From positions 87,662 to 151,661 of the forward strand of contig NZ_JAOALK010000047.1 of assembly GCF_025154055.1 (NCBI RefSeq): a DNA stretch of 64,000 nucleotides, in the 5' to 3' direction. The position numbers were made by a program, and so were the translations under genes. The notes below the pieces were generated by a model. That model had not been told where the DNA came from. It did no database searches and saw nothing but the letters and a program-made list of their open reading frames with translations. The DNA comes from Aquibacillus koreensis (GTDB lineage: Bacteria > Bacillota > Bacilli > Bacillales > Amphibacillaceae). Shown piece after piece: positions 8,511 through 18,805 of this stretch (position 1 is its first letter; every line of letters starts with the position of its first letter).

Positions 8511-9818
8511 ATGAAGAAGTATTTCCAGTTTGATGCGTTAGGTACGAACTATCGTAAGGAATCCATGGCTGGTGTTACAACATTCTTAGCTATGGCGTAT
8601 ATCTTGTTCGTTAACCCTGACCTGTTATCTGCAACAGGTATGGATCAAGGTGCAATCTTTACGGCAACAGCACTTGCTGCAGCAGTAGGTACGTTAATCA
8701 TGGGTCTTCTTGCAAAGTATCCAGTTGCATTAGCACCTGGCATGGGATTAAATGCGTTCTTTGCTTTTACAGTAGTTATTGGATGGGAAATTCCATGGGA
8801 AACAGCATTAGCAGGGGTTTTAGTTTCAGGTCTTATTTTTATTGTTTTAACCCTTACAGGTGTCCGTGAAAAAGTAATTAATGCAATTCCAGCTAACCTA
8901 AAATTAGCGGTTGGTGCAGGTATTGGTTTATTCATCGCATTTATTGGTTTCCAAAATGCAGGGATCATTGTTAATGATGATGCAACATTAGTTAGTTTAG
9001 GTGATTTATCTGCTGGTCCTACATTACTTGCAATCTTTGGTATTATCGTGACAGTAATCCTTCTTGCTGCGAATATCAAAGGAGGCGTATTTTATGGAAT
9101 GATCATAACTGCGATTGTTGGTATGTTTTTTGGTCAAGTACCATATCCGACAAGCATTAATGACATCATTGGTCCAGTTCCAAGCTTAGAGCCAACATTT
9201 GGTCAAGCGTTTCTACACTTAGGTGATGTATTTACGATTCAAATGCTAGTTGTTATTCTTACATTCTTATTCGTTGACTTCTTTGATACAGCTGGTACTT
9301 TAGTGGCTGTAGCAAATAAAGCTGGTTTAATGAAAGACAATAAACTTCCACGTGCAGGCAAAGCATTATTCGCTGACTCTGCTGCAACAGTTGTTGGTGC
9401 AACGCTTGGTACTTCTACTACTACTTCATATGTAGAGTCTACAACTGGTGTTAGTGCTGGTGGTCGTACAGGTTTTGCGTCAATCGTAACGGCTGCATTA
9501 TTCTTATTAGCACTTGTGTTCTCACCGCTATTAGGTATGGTTACATCATCTGTAACGGCACCTGCGTTAATCATTGTTGGTGTACTCATGTGTTCTGCGT
9601 TAAAAGAGATTGAATGGGATCAATTTGAAGTTGCTGTTCCTGCATTCTTGACTGTCATTGCTATGCCACTTGCGTATAGTATTGCAACAGGTATCGCGAT
9701 GGGATTTGTATTCTATCCAATCACAATGGTAGTAAGAGGGAAAGCCAAAGAAATCAACCCAATTATGTGGGGATTGTTCGTGATCTTTATCCTGTACTTC
9801 ATTTTCTTAGCGGAATAA
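8511..9818 (+). CDS. pbuG: hypoxanthine/guanine permease (NCS2, AzgA-like)
   Basis: Inner-membrane purine base importer of 435 aa with about 12 hydrophobic segments. AzgA/PbuG signatures are visible: GVTTFLAMAYILFVNP near residue 20, PGMGLNAFFAFTV near 77, and DFFDTAGTL near 255 in a transmembrane segment. I place the start at ATG 8511, because the longer frame from ATG 8481 runs straight through the strong ribosome binding site AGAGGAGGAA. Two PurBoxes and a guanine riboswitch upstream couple it to purine supply, and guaA is its neighbour as in B. subtilis. A rho-independent terminator follows the stop. Confidence 0.96.
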   Translation: MKKYFQFDALGTNYRKESMAGVTTFLAMAYILFVNPDLLSATGMDQGAIFTATALAAAVGTLIMGLLAKYPVALAPGMGLNAFFAFTVVIGWEIPWETALAGVLVSGLIFIVLTLTGVREKVINAIPANLKLAVGAGIGLFIAFIGFQNAGIIVNDDATLVSLGDLSAGPTLLAIFGIIVTVILLAANIKGGVFYGMIITAIVGMFFGQVPYPTSINDIIGPVPSLEPTFGQAFLHLGDVFTIQMLVVILTFLFVDFFDTAGTLVAVANKAGLMKDNKLPRAGKALFADSAATVVGATLGTSTTTSYVESTTGVSAGGRTGFASIVTAALFLLALVFSPLLGMVTSSVTAPALIIVGVLMCSALKEIEWDQFEVAVPAFLTVIAMPLAYSIATGIAMGFVFYPITMVVRGKAKEINPIMWGLFVIFILYFIFLAE

Positions 9819-9826
9819 ATAGATGG

Positions 9827-9860
9827 AAAAAGCCTTGGCTGACTGGCCAAGGCTTTTTAT
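9827..9860 (+). terminator. pbuG terminator
   Basis: AAAAAGCCTTGGC (9827-9839) and GCCAAGGCTTTTT (9846-9858) form a 13-bp stem with a short loop and U tail. Confidence 0.9.
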
Positions 9861-9900
9861 TTTGATTTTCTTAATGTATAAGATGTACTCAGACAGTTTT

Positions 9901-10083
9901 TAAGCGGACAATTATTCCTTTATTTACACCAAAATGACCATTTTAATAATACTTGCGGACATATGTTCCGCTATTTCCTGATTTTGAAGGGATTTTCATA
10001 GCAATTCTAAGGAATAACGGAATAAATGTCCGCAAGTAGTCTAAATTAATAAGAAAAGAAGAAAATAAGGGAAAAAATGTCCG
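9901..10083. repeat. intergenic repeat family B, locus 1
   Basis: Four copies of a 22-24 bp motif, about GCGGACATTTTTTCCGYTAT, are arranged as two direct (9901-9925, 9953-9976) then two inverted (10013-10036, 10062-10083). They fill the 320-base gap between the pbuG terminator and the hsp20 gene. A second copy with identical layout is at 37438-37619. The motif shares its GCGG start and TTATTT end with family A. Confidence 0.82.
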
Positions 10084-10140
10084 TCCATTGAAACTGTCAC
10101 CACCAGAAAAGTAGCCGTGGTAGTGAACCTATTAGACTAC

Positions 10141-10575
10141 TCACTGCTCCTCCAAATTCCGTATTTCCAACCGATTCTTTTTCGTCCCATCATTCACTAA
10201 CCGGTGCAATTGCAGCACGAGTAATCCATGTTGGTAGGTGGCTTGGATTTTATCACTTCTTACTGGATAGGGAAGCTCAATTTTTCTTTCAAACATACCC
10301 TGAATGATTTCGTTTTTCATAACCTCGCCGCTCTCGTGATTAATATCAATCATGCCTTTTAATTCCAATGTTGCATAATCAACATATACATCTACTTTTT
10401 CTAGATCTTTTACACCAGGTAAATTAACATAACAGATTAGTTCATTTTCATATTTGTACAAATTAATCTGGGGTACAGGTGGCTTAAGTACATCTTCAAA
10501 TTCGTTCCAAAAAGTATCTCCAAAAAAATGATCCATGTTCTTTTTCCAGTCATTCATATTACGAAAAGGATCCAT
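10141..10575 (-). CDS. Hsp20/alpha-crystallin family small heat-shock protein
   Basis: 144-aa protein. The alpha-crystallin core spans about residues 35-130 and shows the NLPGV segment near 53 and the A-x-x-x-HGLLVLQL strand (the usual GVL signature) near 112-120. A C-terminal LEIRNL resembles the I-x-I anchor. The N-terminal arm is short (MDPFRNMNDWKKNMDHFF). AAAGGAG lies six bases before the ATG. It is transcribed against its neighbours. It is probably an ATP-independent holdase; some Bacillus relatives of this type are spore proteins, which cannot be decided here. A dyad near 10094-10122 after the stop lacks a clear U tail. Confidence 0.85.
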   Translation of the reverse strand: MDPFRNMNDWKKNMDHFFGDTFWNEFEDVLKPPVPQINLYKYENELICYVNLPGVKDLEKVDVYVDYATLELKGMIDINHESGEVMKNEIIQGMFERKIELPYPVRSDKIQATYQHGLLVLQLHRLVNDGTKKNRLEIRNLEEQ

Positions 10576-10766
10576 ATAATTCTCCTTTCTTACCTCGAAT
10601 TTCCTGAAATGGACAGAGGAAGCGGTTTTGAATGTTTGGCGCTAAGGAATAGAATACGATATAGTGTATGCATAACTTTTTATATGGGTGAATACCTAGA
10701 TTTGATGATTACAACAAGTGAAATAGAGAAAAACTAGGTTTTAACAAATAGTAGGAGGCTTTTAAT

Positions 10767-11387
10767 GTGTTAGAAAATGCTTTTATTATGATCGTTATTA
10801 TTTTGTTAGTTAATGTGGTTTACGTATCTTTATCGACACTACGGGTAATTTTAACTTTAAAAGGAAGAAGATACATAGCTGCAATGATCGGGATGTTCGA
10901 GATTACCATTTACACGTTAGGTTTAGGGCTAGTGTTGAGTAATCTTGATCGTATTGAGAATTTAATTGCCTATGCACTCGGTTATGGGATCGGTGTAATC
11001 GTTGGGTCTAAAATTGAGGAAAAACTTGCGCTTGGGTACATTACAGTCAATGTGATCTCGTCTAACCCTGATATTGAATTTACTAAAAAGCTGCGTGATA
11101 AAGGGTATGGCGTTACAAGCAGTTATGCCTATGGTATGGAAGGGGATCGTTTATCGATGCAAATATTGACACCGAGGAAATATGAGTTAATGTTATATGA
11201 AGCGATAAAAGAACTGGATCCGAAAGCATTTATCATTGCGTATGAGCCAAAACAAATTCACGGCGGCTTTTGGGTCAAACAGGTAAAGAAAGGACGCCTT
11301 TTTAAAAATGCCAAAAAAACAGAAGAACGTACAGAAGCGCCAACCGAACAACCTGTCGAAGAGCCAAACGCAAAACCAAAGGAATAA
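10767..11387 (+). CDS. yebE: UPF0316/DUF2179 membrane protein (YebE-like)
   Basis: 206 aa. Three hydrophobic segments occupy residues 1-80 (a DUF5698-like region), and a DUF2179 domain follows at about 90-165. The tail is rich in Lys, Glu, Thr and Pro. The start is GTG 10767 with AGGAGG eight bases upstream; the ATG two bases earlier runs into a stop at once. The position just before the pur operon matches yebE in B. subtilis. The family is widespread in Firmicutes and of unknown function. Its 3' end overlaps the next reading frame. Confidence 0.9.
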   Translation: MLENAFIMIVIILLVNVVYVSLSTLRVILTLKGRRYIAAMIGMFEITIYTLGLGLVLSNLDRIENLIAYALGYGIGVIVGSKIEEKLALGYITVNVISSNPDIEFTKKLRDKGYGVTSSYAYGMEGDRLSMQILTPRKYELMLYEAIKELDPKAFIIAYEPKQIHGGFWVKQVKKGRLFKNAKKTEERTEAPTEQPVEEPNAKPKE

Positions 11388-11580
11388 GAAAAGGTTTGAG
11401 TTACAAGAAAATGAATCAATAGACCAGTGTCTAGACCGAATTAAGCAGGAAGGATACACCCCGGTTAGAAGGGTAGAAGAACCTGTATTTCAAGAAATAG
11501 AACAAAACGGACAAAAGACCTACGAACCGGTGGGAAGAAAGGTGATCTTTGATTCAATACTAGCAAAACACGAACAATAA
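11308..11580 (+). CDS. yebG: NETI-motif small protein (YebG-like)
   Basis: Small hydrophilic protein, 90 aa if started at ATG 11308. The recognisable family core begins near residue 30 ([17 protein letters not shown]), with NESI in place of the usual NETI, followed by EGYTPVRR. The first 28 residues overlap the yebE tail in another frame and look like an extension; the B. subtilis homologue begins near the RFE segment. AAAGGAA at 11380-11386 is well placed for such a short start, yet no ATG, GTG or TTG lies in frame there, so the true start is unsettled. The stop codon lies within the first PurBox of the pur operon. Function unknown. Confidence 0.82.
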   Translation: MPKKQKNVQKRQPNNLSKSQTQNQRNKKRFELQENESIDQCLDRIKQEGYTPVRRVEEPVFQEIEQNGQKTYEPVGRKVIFDSILAKHEQ

Positions 11581-11641
11581 AAAATACCTATAAACTATTG
11601 TTCGATATTTTATTGACCAACTCCCTAATACTTGTTATCAT
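11567..11641 (+). promoter_or_regulatory. pur operon PurR boxes and promoter
   Basis: Box 1 (AACACGAACAATA, core CGAA at 11571) and inverted box 2 (ATTGTTCG at 11597-11604, core TTCG at 11601) are 30 bp apart, as before pbuG. TTGACC (11613-11618) and TATCAT (11636-11641), 17 bp apart, form the promoter. In B. subtilis PurR binds such paired boxes and is released by PRPP. Confidence 0.85.
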
Positions 11642-11667
11642 AGAAATGCACTAAGATTATACGTTAA

Positions 11668-11734
11668 CCTCATATAATTTCGGGGATATGGCCCGATCGT
11701 TTCTACCCGTCACCGTAAATGATGGACTATGAGG
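11668..11734 (+). promoter_or_regulatory. guanine-class purine riboswitch aptamer upstream of purE
   Basis: P1 is CCTCATA (11668-11674) with TATGAGG (11728-11734). Core elements GGATATGG, GTTTCTACC and CCGTAAAT are present, and the ligand-pairing base in GGACTATG is C. The gap to the terminator is about 155 bases, longer than in the other two riboswitches, and contains several small dyads (for example GATGA...TCATC near 11830) that may form the anti-terminator. Confidence 0.95.
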
Positions 11735-11890
11735 GAGGATGAATCATTGTATTTGCCATGTATTAGGGATACGTGTGCCTCCAAGTTATGTAAGAAAATA
11801 TAACAAGGAATACATGTGAACCTTCGCGATGATGTTTCGAGTCATCGAATGCCACTACAGTGATTATTACGGATGCATATGAAATGACGT

Positions 11891-11937
11891 ATGCCTATTC
11901 ATCTTCTCTCAACATGAGATGAATAGGCATTTTTTTA
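11891..11937 (+). terminator. riboswitch-controlled terminator before purE
   Basis: A perfect 14-bp stem, ATGCCTATTCATCT (11891-11904) with its complement at 11917-11930, is followed by seven T residues. Confidence 0.92.
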
Positions 11938-11993
11938 CGAAAACAATTATCAGATAATTTGTTATAAATACATAACAGGGGAAGAGGGGTTTT

Positions 11994-12485
11994 ATGACTA
12001 GAGTCGGAATCGTGATGGGCAGTATCTCGGATTGGGAAACGATGAAGCATGCATGTGACGTACTGGATGAACTAGGAATCTCCTATGAAAAAGAAATCGT
12101 TTCTGCACATCGAACGCCTGATGATATGTTTACTTATGCAGAGACTGCTAGAGAAAAAGGACTGAACGTTATTATCGCAGGTGCAGGTGGAGCTGCGCAC
12201 TTACCAGGAATGATTGCAGCTAAAACAACACTGCCAGTCATAGGTGTACCTGTACAGTCTAAAGCATTAAACGGATTAGATTCGTTACTATCGATTGTGC
12301 AAATGCCGGGTGGTGTACCTGTCGCAACGGTAGCTATAGGTGAAGCTGGCGCAAAAAATGCAGGCATCCTAGCAACCCAAATGATTGGCGCGTTTGAGCA
12401 AGATGTAGCCAATAGGTTGCAAGCATATCAAAATCAATTACAAGAAAAGGTAAATGAAATGAGGGACCAACTTGCGACAAAATAG
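11994..12485 (+). CDS. purE: N5-carboxyaminoimidazole ribonucleotide mutase
   Basis: Moves the carboxyl group of N5-CAIR to give CAIR in IMP synthesis. The 163-aa protein shows the class I PurE signatures: GSISDWETM near residue 9, SAHRTPD near 41 and [12 protein letters not shown] near 65. It is the first gene of the twelve-gene pur operon, behind the PurBoxes, riboswitch and terminator. ATG 11994 has GGGGAAGAGGGG upstream. Its 3' end overlaps purK by 14 bases. Confidence 0.98.
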   Translation: MTRVGIVMGSISDWETMKHACDVLDELGISYEKEIVSAHRTPDDMFTYAETAREKGLNVIIAGAGGAAHLPGMIAAKTTLPVIGVPVQSKALNGLDSLLSIVQMPGGVPVATVAIGEAGAKNAGILATQMIGAFEQDVANRLQAYQNQLQEKVNEMRDQLATK

Positions 12486-13602
12486 ATTGTATTATGGATC
12501 TACGATTGGCATCGTTGGTGGGGGCCAACTAGGTCGAATGATGGCAACTGCAGCAAAACATATGGGTTACCGGATTGTTGTGTTAGACCCGACAGAAGAT
12601 TGTCCAACCGCTCAAGTAAGTGATCACCACATTATTGCTGATTATGCTGATAAAGAAGCTATCAGACAATTGGCTGCACAGTGTGATGTCGTGACCTATG
12701 AGTTTGAAAATGTTGATCTAGAGTCAGCGAATTATTTACAAGAAAAAGGGTTGCTTCCACAAGGTTCAAAGCAACTTCGGTTTACACAAGATCGTGAAGA
12801 TGAAAAGACATTATTGAGAGAAAATGGCTTACCTATCGCACCTTTTGCAATCGTCACAGATGGTAAGCAGTTACAAGAAGCAATCAAGGAAATTGGTATT
12901 CCTTCTGTCTTAAAAACTTGTCGAGGTGGATATGACGGAAAAGGCCAACTAAAGATTGAAACAGAAGCAAATGTAGCGGAAGCGATCCAATTTGTTGAAA
13001 AGAATGGTCGTTGTATCTTAGAACAATGGGTAGTGTTTGATAAAGAAGTTTCCGTTGTGCTAACAAGAGGGTTGGATGGTGACATTACGTTCTTCCCAGT
13101 AGCTGAAAATGAACACAAACACCATATTTTATCGAAAACAATCGTACCAGCACGTGTACCAATGCTTGTACATGAAAAAGCACTAGATGCAGCAAAGGTG
13201 ATTGCAGAAAGTATTGGAGTCGTTGGGACATTTGCGATTGAAATGTTCGTTCGTGGTGATGCTATCTATATAAATGAAATGGCACCGAGGCCACATAACT
13301 CTGGTCACTATACAATAGAAGCGTGTAATGTATCCCAGTTTGAGCAACATGTAAGAGCCATTTGTGGGTTGCCATTAGTACCAGTATTGTTCCATGGAGG
13401 AGCGGTGATGGTCAATTTACTTGGAGAAGATGTAGAGCCTTACATGCAAAAAATCGATGAATTAACTGGAGCACAAATCCACATGTATGGAAAAAGTGAA
13501 AACAAGCCTAAACGAAAGATGGGGCACATCACTTTTGTAGCTAACGAATTAGAACAATTACAACAGATCATAGATGATGCAATACAAATAGAAAAAGTAT
13601 AA
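12472..13602 (+). CDS. purK: N5-carboxyaminoimidazole ribonucleotide synthase
   Basis: ATP-grasp enzyme that carboxylates AIR with bicarbonate and ATP to N5-CAIR, the substrate of PurE. 376 aa, with the N-terminal [14 protein letters not shown] motif, the ATP-grasp core near residues 105-270 ([16 protein letters not shown]) and [16 protein letters not shown] near 275. The start is TTG 12472 inside the purE reading frame, with GAGGG six bases upstream, so translation is coupled to purE. Confidence 0.97.
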   Translation: MRQNRLYYGSTIGIVGGGQLGRMMATAAKHMGYRIVVLDPTEDCPTAQVSDHHIIADYADKEAIRQLAAQCDVVTYEFENVDLESANYLQEKGLLPQGSKQLRFTQDREDEKTLLRENGLPIAPFAIVTDGKQLQEAIKEIGIPSVLKTCRGGYDGKGQLKIETEANVAEAIQFVEKNGRCILEQWVVFDKEVSVVLTRGLDGDITFFPVAENEHKHHILSKTIVPARVPMLVHEKALDAAKVIAESIGVVGTFAIEMFVRGDAIYINEMAPRPHNSGHYTIEACNVSQFEQHVRAICGLPLVPVLFHGGAVMVNLLGEDVEPYMQKIDELTGAQIHMYGKSENKPKRKMGHITFVANELEQLQQIIDDAIQIEKV

Positions 13603-13627
13603 CAAGTATATAGGAGGAAACACATAC

Positions 13628-14920
13628 ATGATTAGTCGCTATACACGAGAAGAAATGGGATCGATTTGGACAGATGAAAACAAATACCAAGCTTGGTTAG
13701 AAGTTGAAATATTAGCATGTGAAGCATGGAGTGAATTAGGTTTTATTCCAAAAGAAGATGTGGCGAAAATAAGAGAAAATGCATCGTTTGATGTGAACCG
13801 TATTTTAGAAATCGAACAAGAAACAAGACACGATGTAGTTGCCTTTACTCGTGCTGTATCCGAAACGTTAGGCGAAGAGAAAAAGTGGGTGCATTACGGT
13901 CTTACTTCTACTGATGTAGTAGACACAGCTTTATCTTACTTATTAAAACAAGCAAATGACATCATCAGAAAAGACATCGAAAATTTCATCGATATCCTTG
14001 CTACAAAAGCACAAGAGCATAAGCATACGGTGATGATGGGTAGAACGCATGGTGTACATGCAGAACCAACAACGTTTGGCTTGAAAATGGCTTTATGGTA
14101 CGAAGAAATGAAGCGTAACTTGGAACGTTTTAATGCAGCAGCTAACACAATTGAAACTGGTAAACTATCTGGTGCGGTTGGAACGTATGCCAATATCGAT
14201 CCTTTTGTAGAGCAATATGTATGTGAAAAGCTAGGTTTAACACCTGCACCTGTATCGACACAAACATTGCAACGTGATCGTCATGCCCATTACATGTCTA
14301 CACTAGCGCTAGTGGCGGCATCGATTGAGAAGTTTGCGACAGAGGTTCGTGGCTTGCAGAAAACAGAAACAAGAGAAGTAGAAGAATTTTTCGCAAAAGG
14401 ACAAAAAGGTTCATCTGCAATGCCACATAAGCGTAACCCAATTGGCTCTGAGAATATGACTGGTATGGCAAGAGTGATTCGCGGTTATATGGTAACGGCA
14501 TATGAGAATGTCGCGTTATGGCATGAAAGAGATATCTCGCACTCGTCTGCAGAGCGTGTAATTTTACCAGATGGAACGATTGCGCTTGACTATATGTTAA
14601 ATCGTTTTTCGAATATCGTGAAAAACTTAACGGTGTTCCCAGAAAACATGAAACGTAACATTGATCGAACTTACGGTGTTATTTTCTCACAACGCGTACT
14701 TCTATCGTTAATCGATAAAGGAATGAGCAGAGAAGAAGCATACGACATGGTGCAACCAAATGCGATGAAGGCTTGGGAAACGGCAACTCCATTTAGAGAA
14801 TTAATTGAAGCAGAAGAGAAAATTACTAATGTTTTATCAAAAGAAGAGCTGGATGACTGTTTTGATTACACATACCACTTGAAAAATGTAGATCAGATTT
14901 TTACCAAGATTGGATTGTAA
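13628..14920 (+). CDS. purB: adenylosuccinate lyase
   Basis: Releases fumarate from SAICAR in IMP synthesis and from adenylosuccinate in AMP synthesis. The 430-aa protein has the fumarase/aspartase superfamily signature [15 protein letters not shown] near residue 265 and the TSTDVVDT and [14 protein letters not shown] segments that carry catalytic residues. AGGAGG lies eight bases before ATG 13628. The gap to purK is 25 bases. Confidence 0.98.
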   Translation: MISRYTREEMGSIWTDENKYQAWLEVEILACEAWSELGFIPKEDVAKIRENASFDVNRILEIEQETRHDVVAFTRAVSETLGEEKKWVHYGLTSTDVVDTALSYLLKQANDIIRKDIENFIDILATKAQEHKHTVMMGRTHGVHAEPTTFGLKMALWYEEMKRNLERFNAAANTIETGKLSGAVGTYANIDPFVEQYVCEKLGLTPAPVSTQTLQRDRHAHYMSTLALVAASIEKFATEVRGLQKTETREVEEFFAKGQKGSSAMPHKRNPIGSENMTGMARVIRGYMVTAYENVALWHERDISHSSAERVILPDGTIALDYMLNRFSNIVKNLTVFPENMKRNIDRTYGVIFSQRVLLSLIDKGMSREEAYDMVQPNAMKAWETATPFRELIEAEEKITNVLSKEELDDCFDYTYHLKNVDQIFTKIGL

Positions 14921-14954
14921 GTTGCAACTCACAAAATAAAATGGGGTGACATTC

Positions 14955-15668
14955 GTGAAGGGTAACCTTTTGTATGAGGGGAAAGCAAAGCAAGTGTTCG
15001 AAGTAGAAGGAAGTGACGACCAGTTAGTATTGTCCTATAAAAATGATGCTACAGCATTTAACGGGAAGAAGAAGGCTAGTTTTACTGGTAAAGGAAAGTA
15101 CAACAATTTAATCACGGCCAAAGTTTTTGAATACTTAAAGGACAAAGGGGTAAACAGTCACTTTATTCGTGCCTTGAATGACACGGAGCAGTTAGTCGAA
15201 AGAACAACGATTATTCCAGTGGAAGTAGTTGTTCGAAATATTGCTGCGGGTAGTATTACGAGACGCTTAGGTATTGCTGAGAAAACAGTGTTTACGCCAC
15301 CTCTTGTGGAGCTTTATTACAAAAAAGATGAATTAGGTGACCCAATCATTAATGATGCGCATGCATTCCTCTTAACGGATGTGACCGAACAAGAACTACA
15401 ACAGATTAAGTCGATGGCATTAGCGGTGAATACACAACTACAAGTATTCTTTGAAGATATAGGATTAACGATCGCAGATTTTAAATTAGAGTTTGGACGA
15501 AACAAAAATGGGGAGATTATCCTATCGGATGAGATCTCCCCGGATACATGTAGACTATGGGACGTTAACACTGGTGAAAAAATGGATAAAGATGTGTTTC
15601 GTGAGGATTTAGGCGATCTTTTATCTGTGTACGACAACATTTTAAATCGACTGGAGGCAGTAAAATGA
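14955..15668 (+). CDS. purC: SAICAR synthetase
   Basis: Joins CAIR and aspartate with ATP to form SAICAR. 237 aa beginning MKGNLLYEGKAKQVFEV, with the family motifs VRNIAAGS near residue 98 and DEISPDTCRLWD near 193. I choose GTG 14955 because GGGGTGA (14943-14949) sits five bases upstream; the GTG at 14946 lies inside that ribosome binding site. Its stop overlaps the purS start. Confidence 0.97.
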   Translation: MKGNLLYEGKAKQVFEVEGSDDQLVLSYKNDATAFNGKKKASFTGKGKYNNLITAKVFEYLKDKGVNSHFIRALNDTEQLVERTTIIPVEVVVRNIAAGSITRRLGIAEKTVFTPPLVELYYKKDELGDPIINDAHAFLLTDVTEQELQQIKSMALAVNTQLQVFFEDIGLTIADFKLEFGRNKNGEIILSDEISPDTCRLWDVNTGEKMDKDVFREDLGDLLSVYDNILNRLEAVK

Positions 15669-15916
15669 AAAAAGTGAAAATTTATATCACATTAAAGCAG
15701 GGTGTTTTAGATCCACAAGGTAAAGCAGTACAAGATTCGTTGAACACATTAGGTTATGAGGATGTGTTAAGCGCGCGTGTAGGAAAATACATGGAGTTAA
15801 CAATGGATGATCATGCCGATGTGGAAAAACAAGTGGAAGAAATGTGTGTAAAGTTACTTGCTAACCCAGTTATTGAAGATTATGCGTACACAGTTGAGGA
15901 GGTTGTCGTTTCGTGA
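15665..15916 (+). CDS. purS: FGAM synthase subunit PurS
   Basis: 83-aa small subunit of the three-part FGAM synthase; it bridges PurQ and PurL and helps channel ammonia. It has the characteristic [20 protein letters not shown] segment near residue 12 and an acidic C-terminus. It overlaps purC by four bases and purQ by four bases, so the three subunits are likely made in step. Confidence 0.97.
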   Translation: MKKVKIYITLKQGVLDPQGKAVQDSLNTLGYEDVLSARVGKYMELTMDDHADVEKQVEEMCVKLLANPVIEDYAYTVEEVVVS

Positions 15917-16596
15917 AGTTTGCAGTGATTGTTTTTCCTGGATCTAATTGTGACAGAGACATGTATCATGCAGCTAAAGATGCATTAGGTGCGGAAGCGG
16001 AACTTGTGTGGTACCAAACTGCCAATCTAGAAGACTATGATGCTATTTTAGTCCCTGGTGGTTTTTCTTATGGTGATTATTTAAGATGTGGTGCGATTGC
16101 AGCAACGTCACATATTGTAACGGAAATTAAACGTGAAGCGGCAAAAGGAAAGCCAGTCTTAGGTGTATGCAACGGATTTCAAATTCTATTAGAAGCAGGC
16201 TTGTTACCTGGTGCGTTATTACGTAATAAAAACTTGAAGTTCATGTGTCGTTTTGAAGATTTAGTAGTGGAAAATAGTAAGACAATGTTTTCATCTGCTT
16301 ATGAAGAGAAACAAGTGATTTCCCTTCCAATTGCACATGGAGAAGGTAACTATTATTGCGACGACGCTACCTTAAAGCAGTTAAAAGCAAACAATCAAAT
16401 CGTGTTTACGTATGCTAATAATCCGAATGGATCGGTGGAAGATATCGCAGGAATTGTGAACGAAGAAGGTAATGTACTTGGTATGATGCCACACCCAGAG
16501 CGTGCAGTAGAAAGCATACTTGGTGGCGATGATGGATTAAACCTATTTAAATCAGTGTTAAACAATTGGAGGGAAGCATATGTTACAGGCGCCTGA
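15913..16596 (+). CDS. purQ: FGAM synthase glutaminase subunit PurQ
   Basis: 227-aa class I glutamine amidotransferase that supplies ammonia to PurL. The nucleophile Cys is in [10 protein letters not shown] near residue 86, and the His and Glu are in [10 protein letters not shown] near 195. The start is GTG 15913 overlapping the purS stop, with GAGGAGG upstream. The 3' end overlaps purL by 17 bases. Confidence 0.98.
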   Translation: MKFAVIVFPGSNCDRDMYHAAKDALGAEAELVWYQTANLEDYDAILVPGGFSYGDYLRCGAIAATSHIVTEIKREAAKGKPVLGVCNGFQILLEAGLLPGALLRNKNLKFMCRFEDLVVENSKTMFSSAYEEKQVISLPIAHGEGNYYCDDATLKQLKANNQIVFTYANNPNGSVEDIAGIVNEEGNVLGMMPHPERAVESILGGDDGLNLFKSVLNNWREAYVTGA

Positions 16597-18805
16597 GATT
16601 ACCCCGGAAGTAGTGGAAAAAGACAAACTTTATCGTGACATGGGGATAACAGATGAAGAGTTTGGCATGATTAAAAAAATTCTAGGCAGGCTTCCTAACT
16701 TTACCGAAACAGGCATCTTCTCGGTTATGTGGTCGGAACACTGTAGTTATAAAACATCAAAGCCTGTATTGGCAAAATTCCCAACGAAAGCCCCTCACGT
16801 GATCCAAGGACCTGGTGAAGGTGCTGGGATTATTGATATCGGTGATAACCAAGCAGTGGTATTTAAGGTGGAAAGTCACAACCACCCTTCTGCCGTTGAA
16901 CCTTATCAAGGTGCAGCTACTGGTGTTGGTGGGATTATCCGTGACGTTTTCTCAATGGGAGCTCGTCCGATCGCTCTATTAAACTCGTTACGTTTTGGTA
17001 ATTTAACATCTGGCCGTGTGAAATATCTTTTTGAAGAAGTCGTGCATGGAATCGCAGGATACGGCAACTGTGTCGGCGTTCCAACTGTTGGTGGAGAAGT
17101 GCAGTTCGACAACTGCTATGAAGGTAATCCGCTTGTAAACGCAATGTGCGTCGGGTTAATCGATCAAAAAGATATCCAAAAAGGAATTGCAGCTGGTATC
17201 GGGAATACGATCATTTATGCAGGTGCGCGTACTGGCCGTGATGGGATCCATGGTGCGACTTTTGCTTCTGAAGATTTATCGGAAGAATCCGAAAGCAAAC
17301 GTCCGTCTGTTCAAGTTGGCGATCCGTTTATGGAAAAATTACTAATTGAAGCATGTTTAGAAGTAATCCACTGTAATGCGCTTGTTGGAATTCAAGATAT
17401 GGGTGCAGCAGGCCTTACATCTTCTGCGAGTGAAATGGCTAGTAAAGCTGGCACTGGTATGGAAATGAATTTGGACTTAATTCCACAGCGTGAATTAAAT
17501 ATGACACCTTATGAAATGATGCTTTCGGAGTCACAAGAGAGAATGCTTTTGTGTGTGAAACAAGGCGAAGAACAAGAGATCATTGATATTTTTGAAAAAT
17601 ACGGTTTAGAAGCAGTTGCTGTTGGTAAAGTAACGGACGATAAAAAGTTCCGTTTATTGCATAAAGGTGAGGTAGCTGCAGATATTCCGGTTGATTCGTT
17701 AGCAGAAGATGCACCGGTTTATCACAAGCCATCCAAAGTGCCTGGATATTACGAAGAATTCCAAGCAATGGACAATTATATTCCAGATGTGAAAAATCAA
17801 GCAGAGGCGTTAAAAGCATTATTACAACAACCTACGATTGCAAGTAAAGAATGGGTTTACGATCAATACGATTCGATGGTGCAAACCAACACAGTTGTGA
17901 CACCTGGTTCTGATGCTGCCGTTGTACGTGTGCGTGGCTATGACAAAGCACTAGCAATGACTACGGACTGTAATTCTCGTTATATCTATTTAGATCCTGA
18001 AGTTGGTGGAAAAATTGCAGTGGCAGAAGCTGCTAGAAATATCATTTGTTCAGGTGCGAGACCTTTAGGCTTAACAGATGGGTTGAACTTTGGTAATCCT
18101 GACAAGCCAGAAGTTTTTTGGCAAATTGAGAAAAGTGTGGATGGCATGAGTGAGGCTTGCTTAAAGCTAAACACGCCTGTTATTAGTGGAAACGTGTCTC
18201 TTTACAATGAATCTGGTAATCAAGCAATCTTTCCAACACCAGTTGTTGGCATGGTAGGTTTGCATGAGTCACTTGATCATATTACACCATCTTTCTTCCA
18301 AGCAGAAGGCGATGCCATCTATGTGATTGGTGAAGCTACCCCTGAATTTGGTGGTAGTGAGTTGCAAAATGTATTTGAAAATAAATATTTTGGCAAAGCG
18401 CCTGCGATTGATTTAGATGTCGAAGCAAAACGTCAAACGCAGTTATTACAAGCGATACAGTCAGGTCTTGTTGCATCAGCACATGATTTAGCCGAAGGTG
18501 GATTAGGTGTAGCGCTTGCGGAGTCGCTATTCGGAACAAATCTTGGGTGTGTTGTTGATGTAGATGGCAACCTTACAACTGCATTATTCAGTGAAACGCA
18601 ATCACGCTTTATCGTATCCGTGAAACAAGAAAATAGAGAAGTGTTTGAAGCGTCTGTAGAAGATGCGAAACTGATCGGTTCGGTAACAAATACCAAGATG
18701 TTACAAGTAACAAAAGCTGATGAAACCGTGATTGAAGAGTCTGTTGCAGACTTGACAGCGTTATGGAAAGGGGCTATCCCATGCTTGCTGAAATCAAAGG
18801 CTTAA
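16580..18805 (+). CDS. purL: FGAM synthase synthetase subunit PurL
   Basis: 741-aa small-type PurL; it converts FGAR to FGAM using ammonia from PurQ. Motifs include the N-terminal helix with [12 protein letters not shown] near residue 50, the ATP-binding [22 protein letters not shown] near 98, and a duplicated PurM-like fold (second half: [18 protein letters not shown] near 490). The ATG lies inside purQ with GGAGGGAAGC in front. The 3' end overlaps the upstream part of purF by 25 bases. Confidence 0.98.
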   Translation: MLQAPEITPEVVEKDKLYRDMGITDEEFGMIKKILGRLPNFTETGIFSVMWSEHCSYKTSKPVLAKFPTKAPHVIQGPGEGAGIIDIGDNQAVVFKVESHNHPSAVEPYQGAATGVGGIIRDVFSMGARPIALLNSLRFGNLTSGRVKYLFEEVVHGIAGYGNCVGVPTVGGEVQFDNCYEGNPLVNAMCVGLIDQKDIQKGIAAGIGNTIIYAGARTGRDGIHGATFASEDLSEESESKRPSVQVGDPFMEKLLIEACLEVIHCNALVGIQDMGAAGLTSSASEMASKAGTGMEMNLDLIPQRELNMTPYEMMLSESQERMLLCVKQGEEQEIIDIFEKYGLEAVAVGKVTDDKKFRLLHKGEVAADIPVDSLAEDAPVYHKPSKVPGYYEEFQAMDNYIPDVKNQAEALKALLQQPTIASKEWVYDQYDSMVQTNTVVTPGSDAAVVRVRGYDKALAMTTDCNSRYIYLDPEVGGKIAVAEAARNIICSGARPLGLTDGLNFGNPDKPEVFWQIEKSVDGMSEACLKLNTPVISGNVSLYNESGNQAIFPTPVVGMVGLHESLDHITPSFFQAEGDAIYVIGEATPEFGGSELQNVFENKYFGKAPAIDLDVEAKRQTQLLQAIQSGLVASAHDLAEGGLGVALAESLFGTNLGCVVDVDGNLTTALFSETQSRFIVSVKQENREVFEASVEDAKLIGSVTNTKMLQVTKADETVIEESVADLTALWKGAIPCLLKSKA

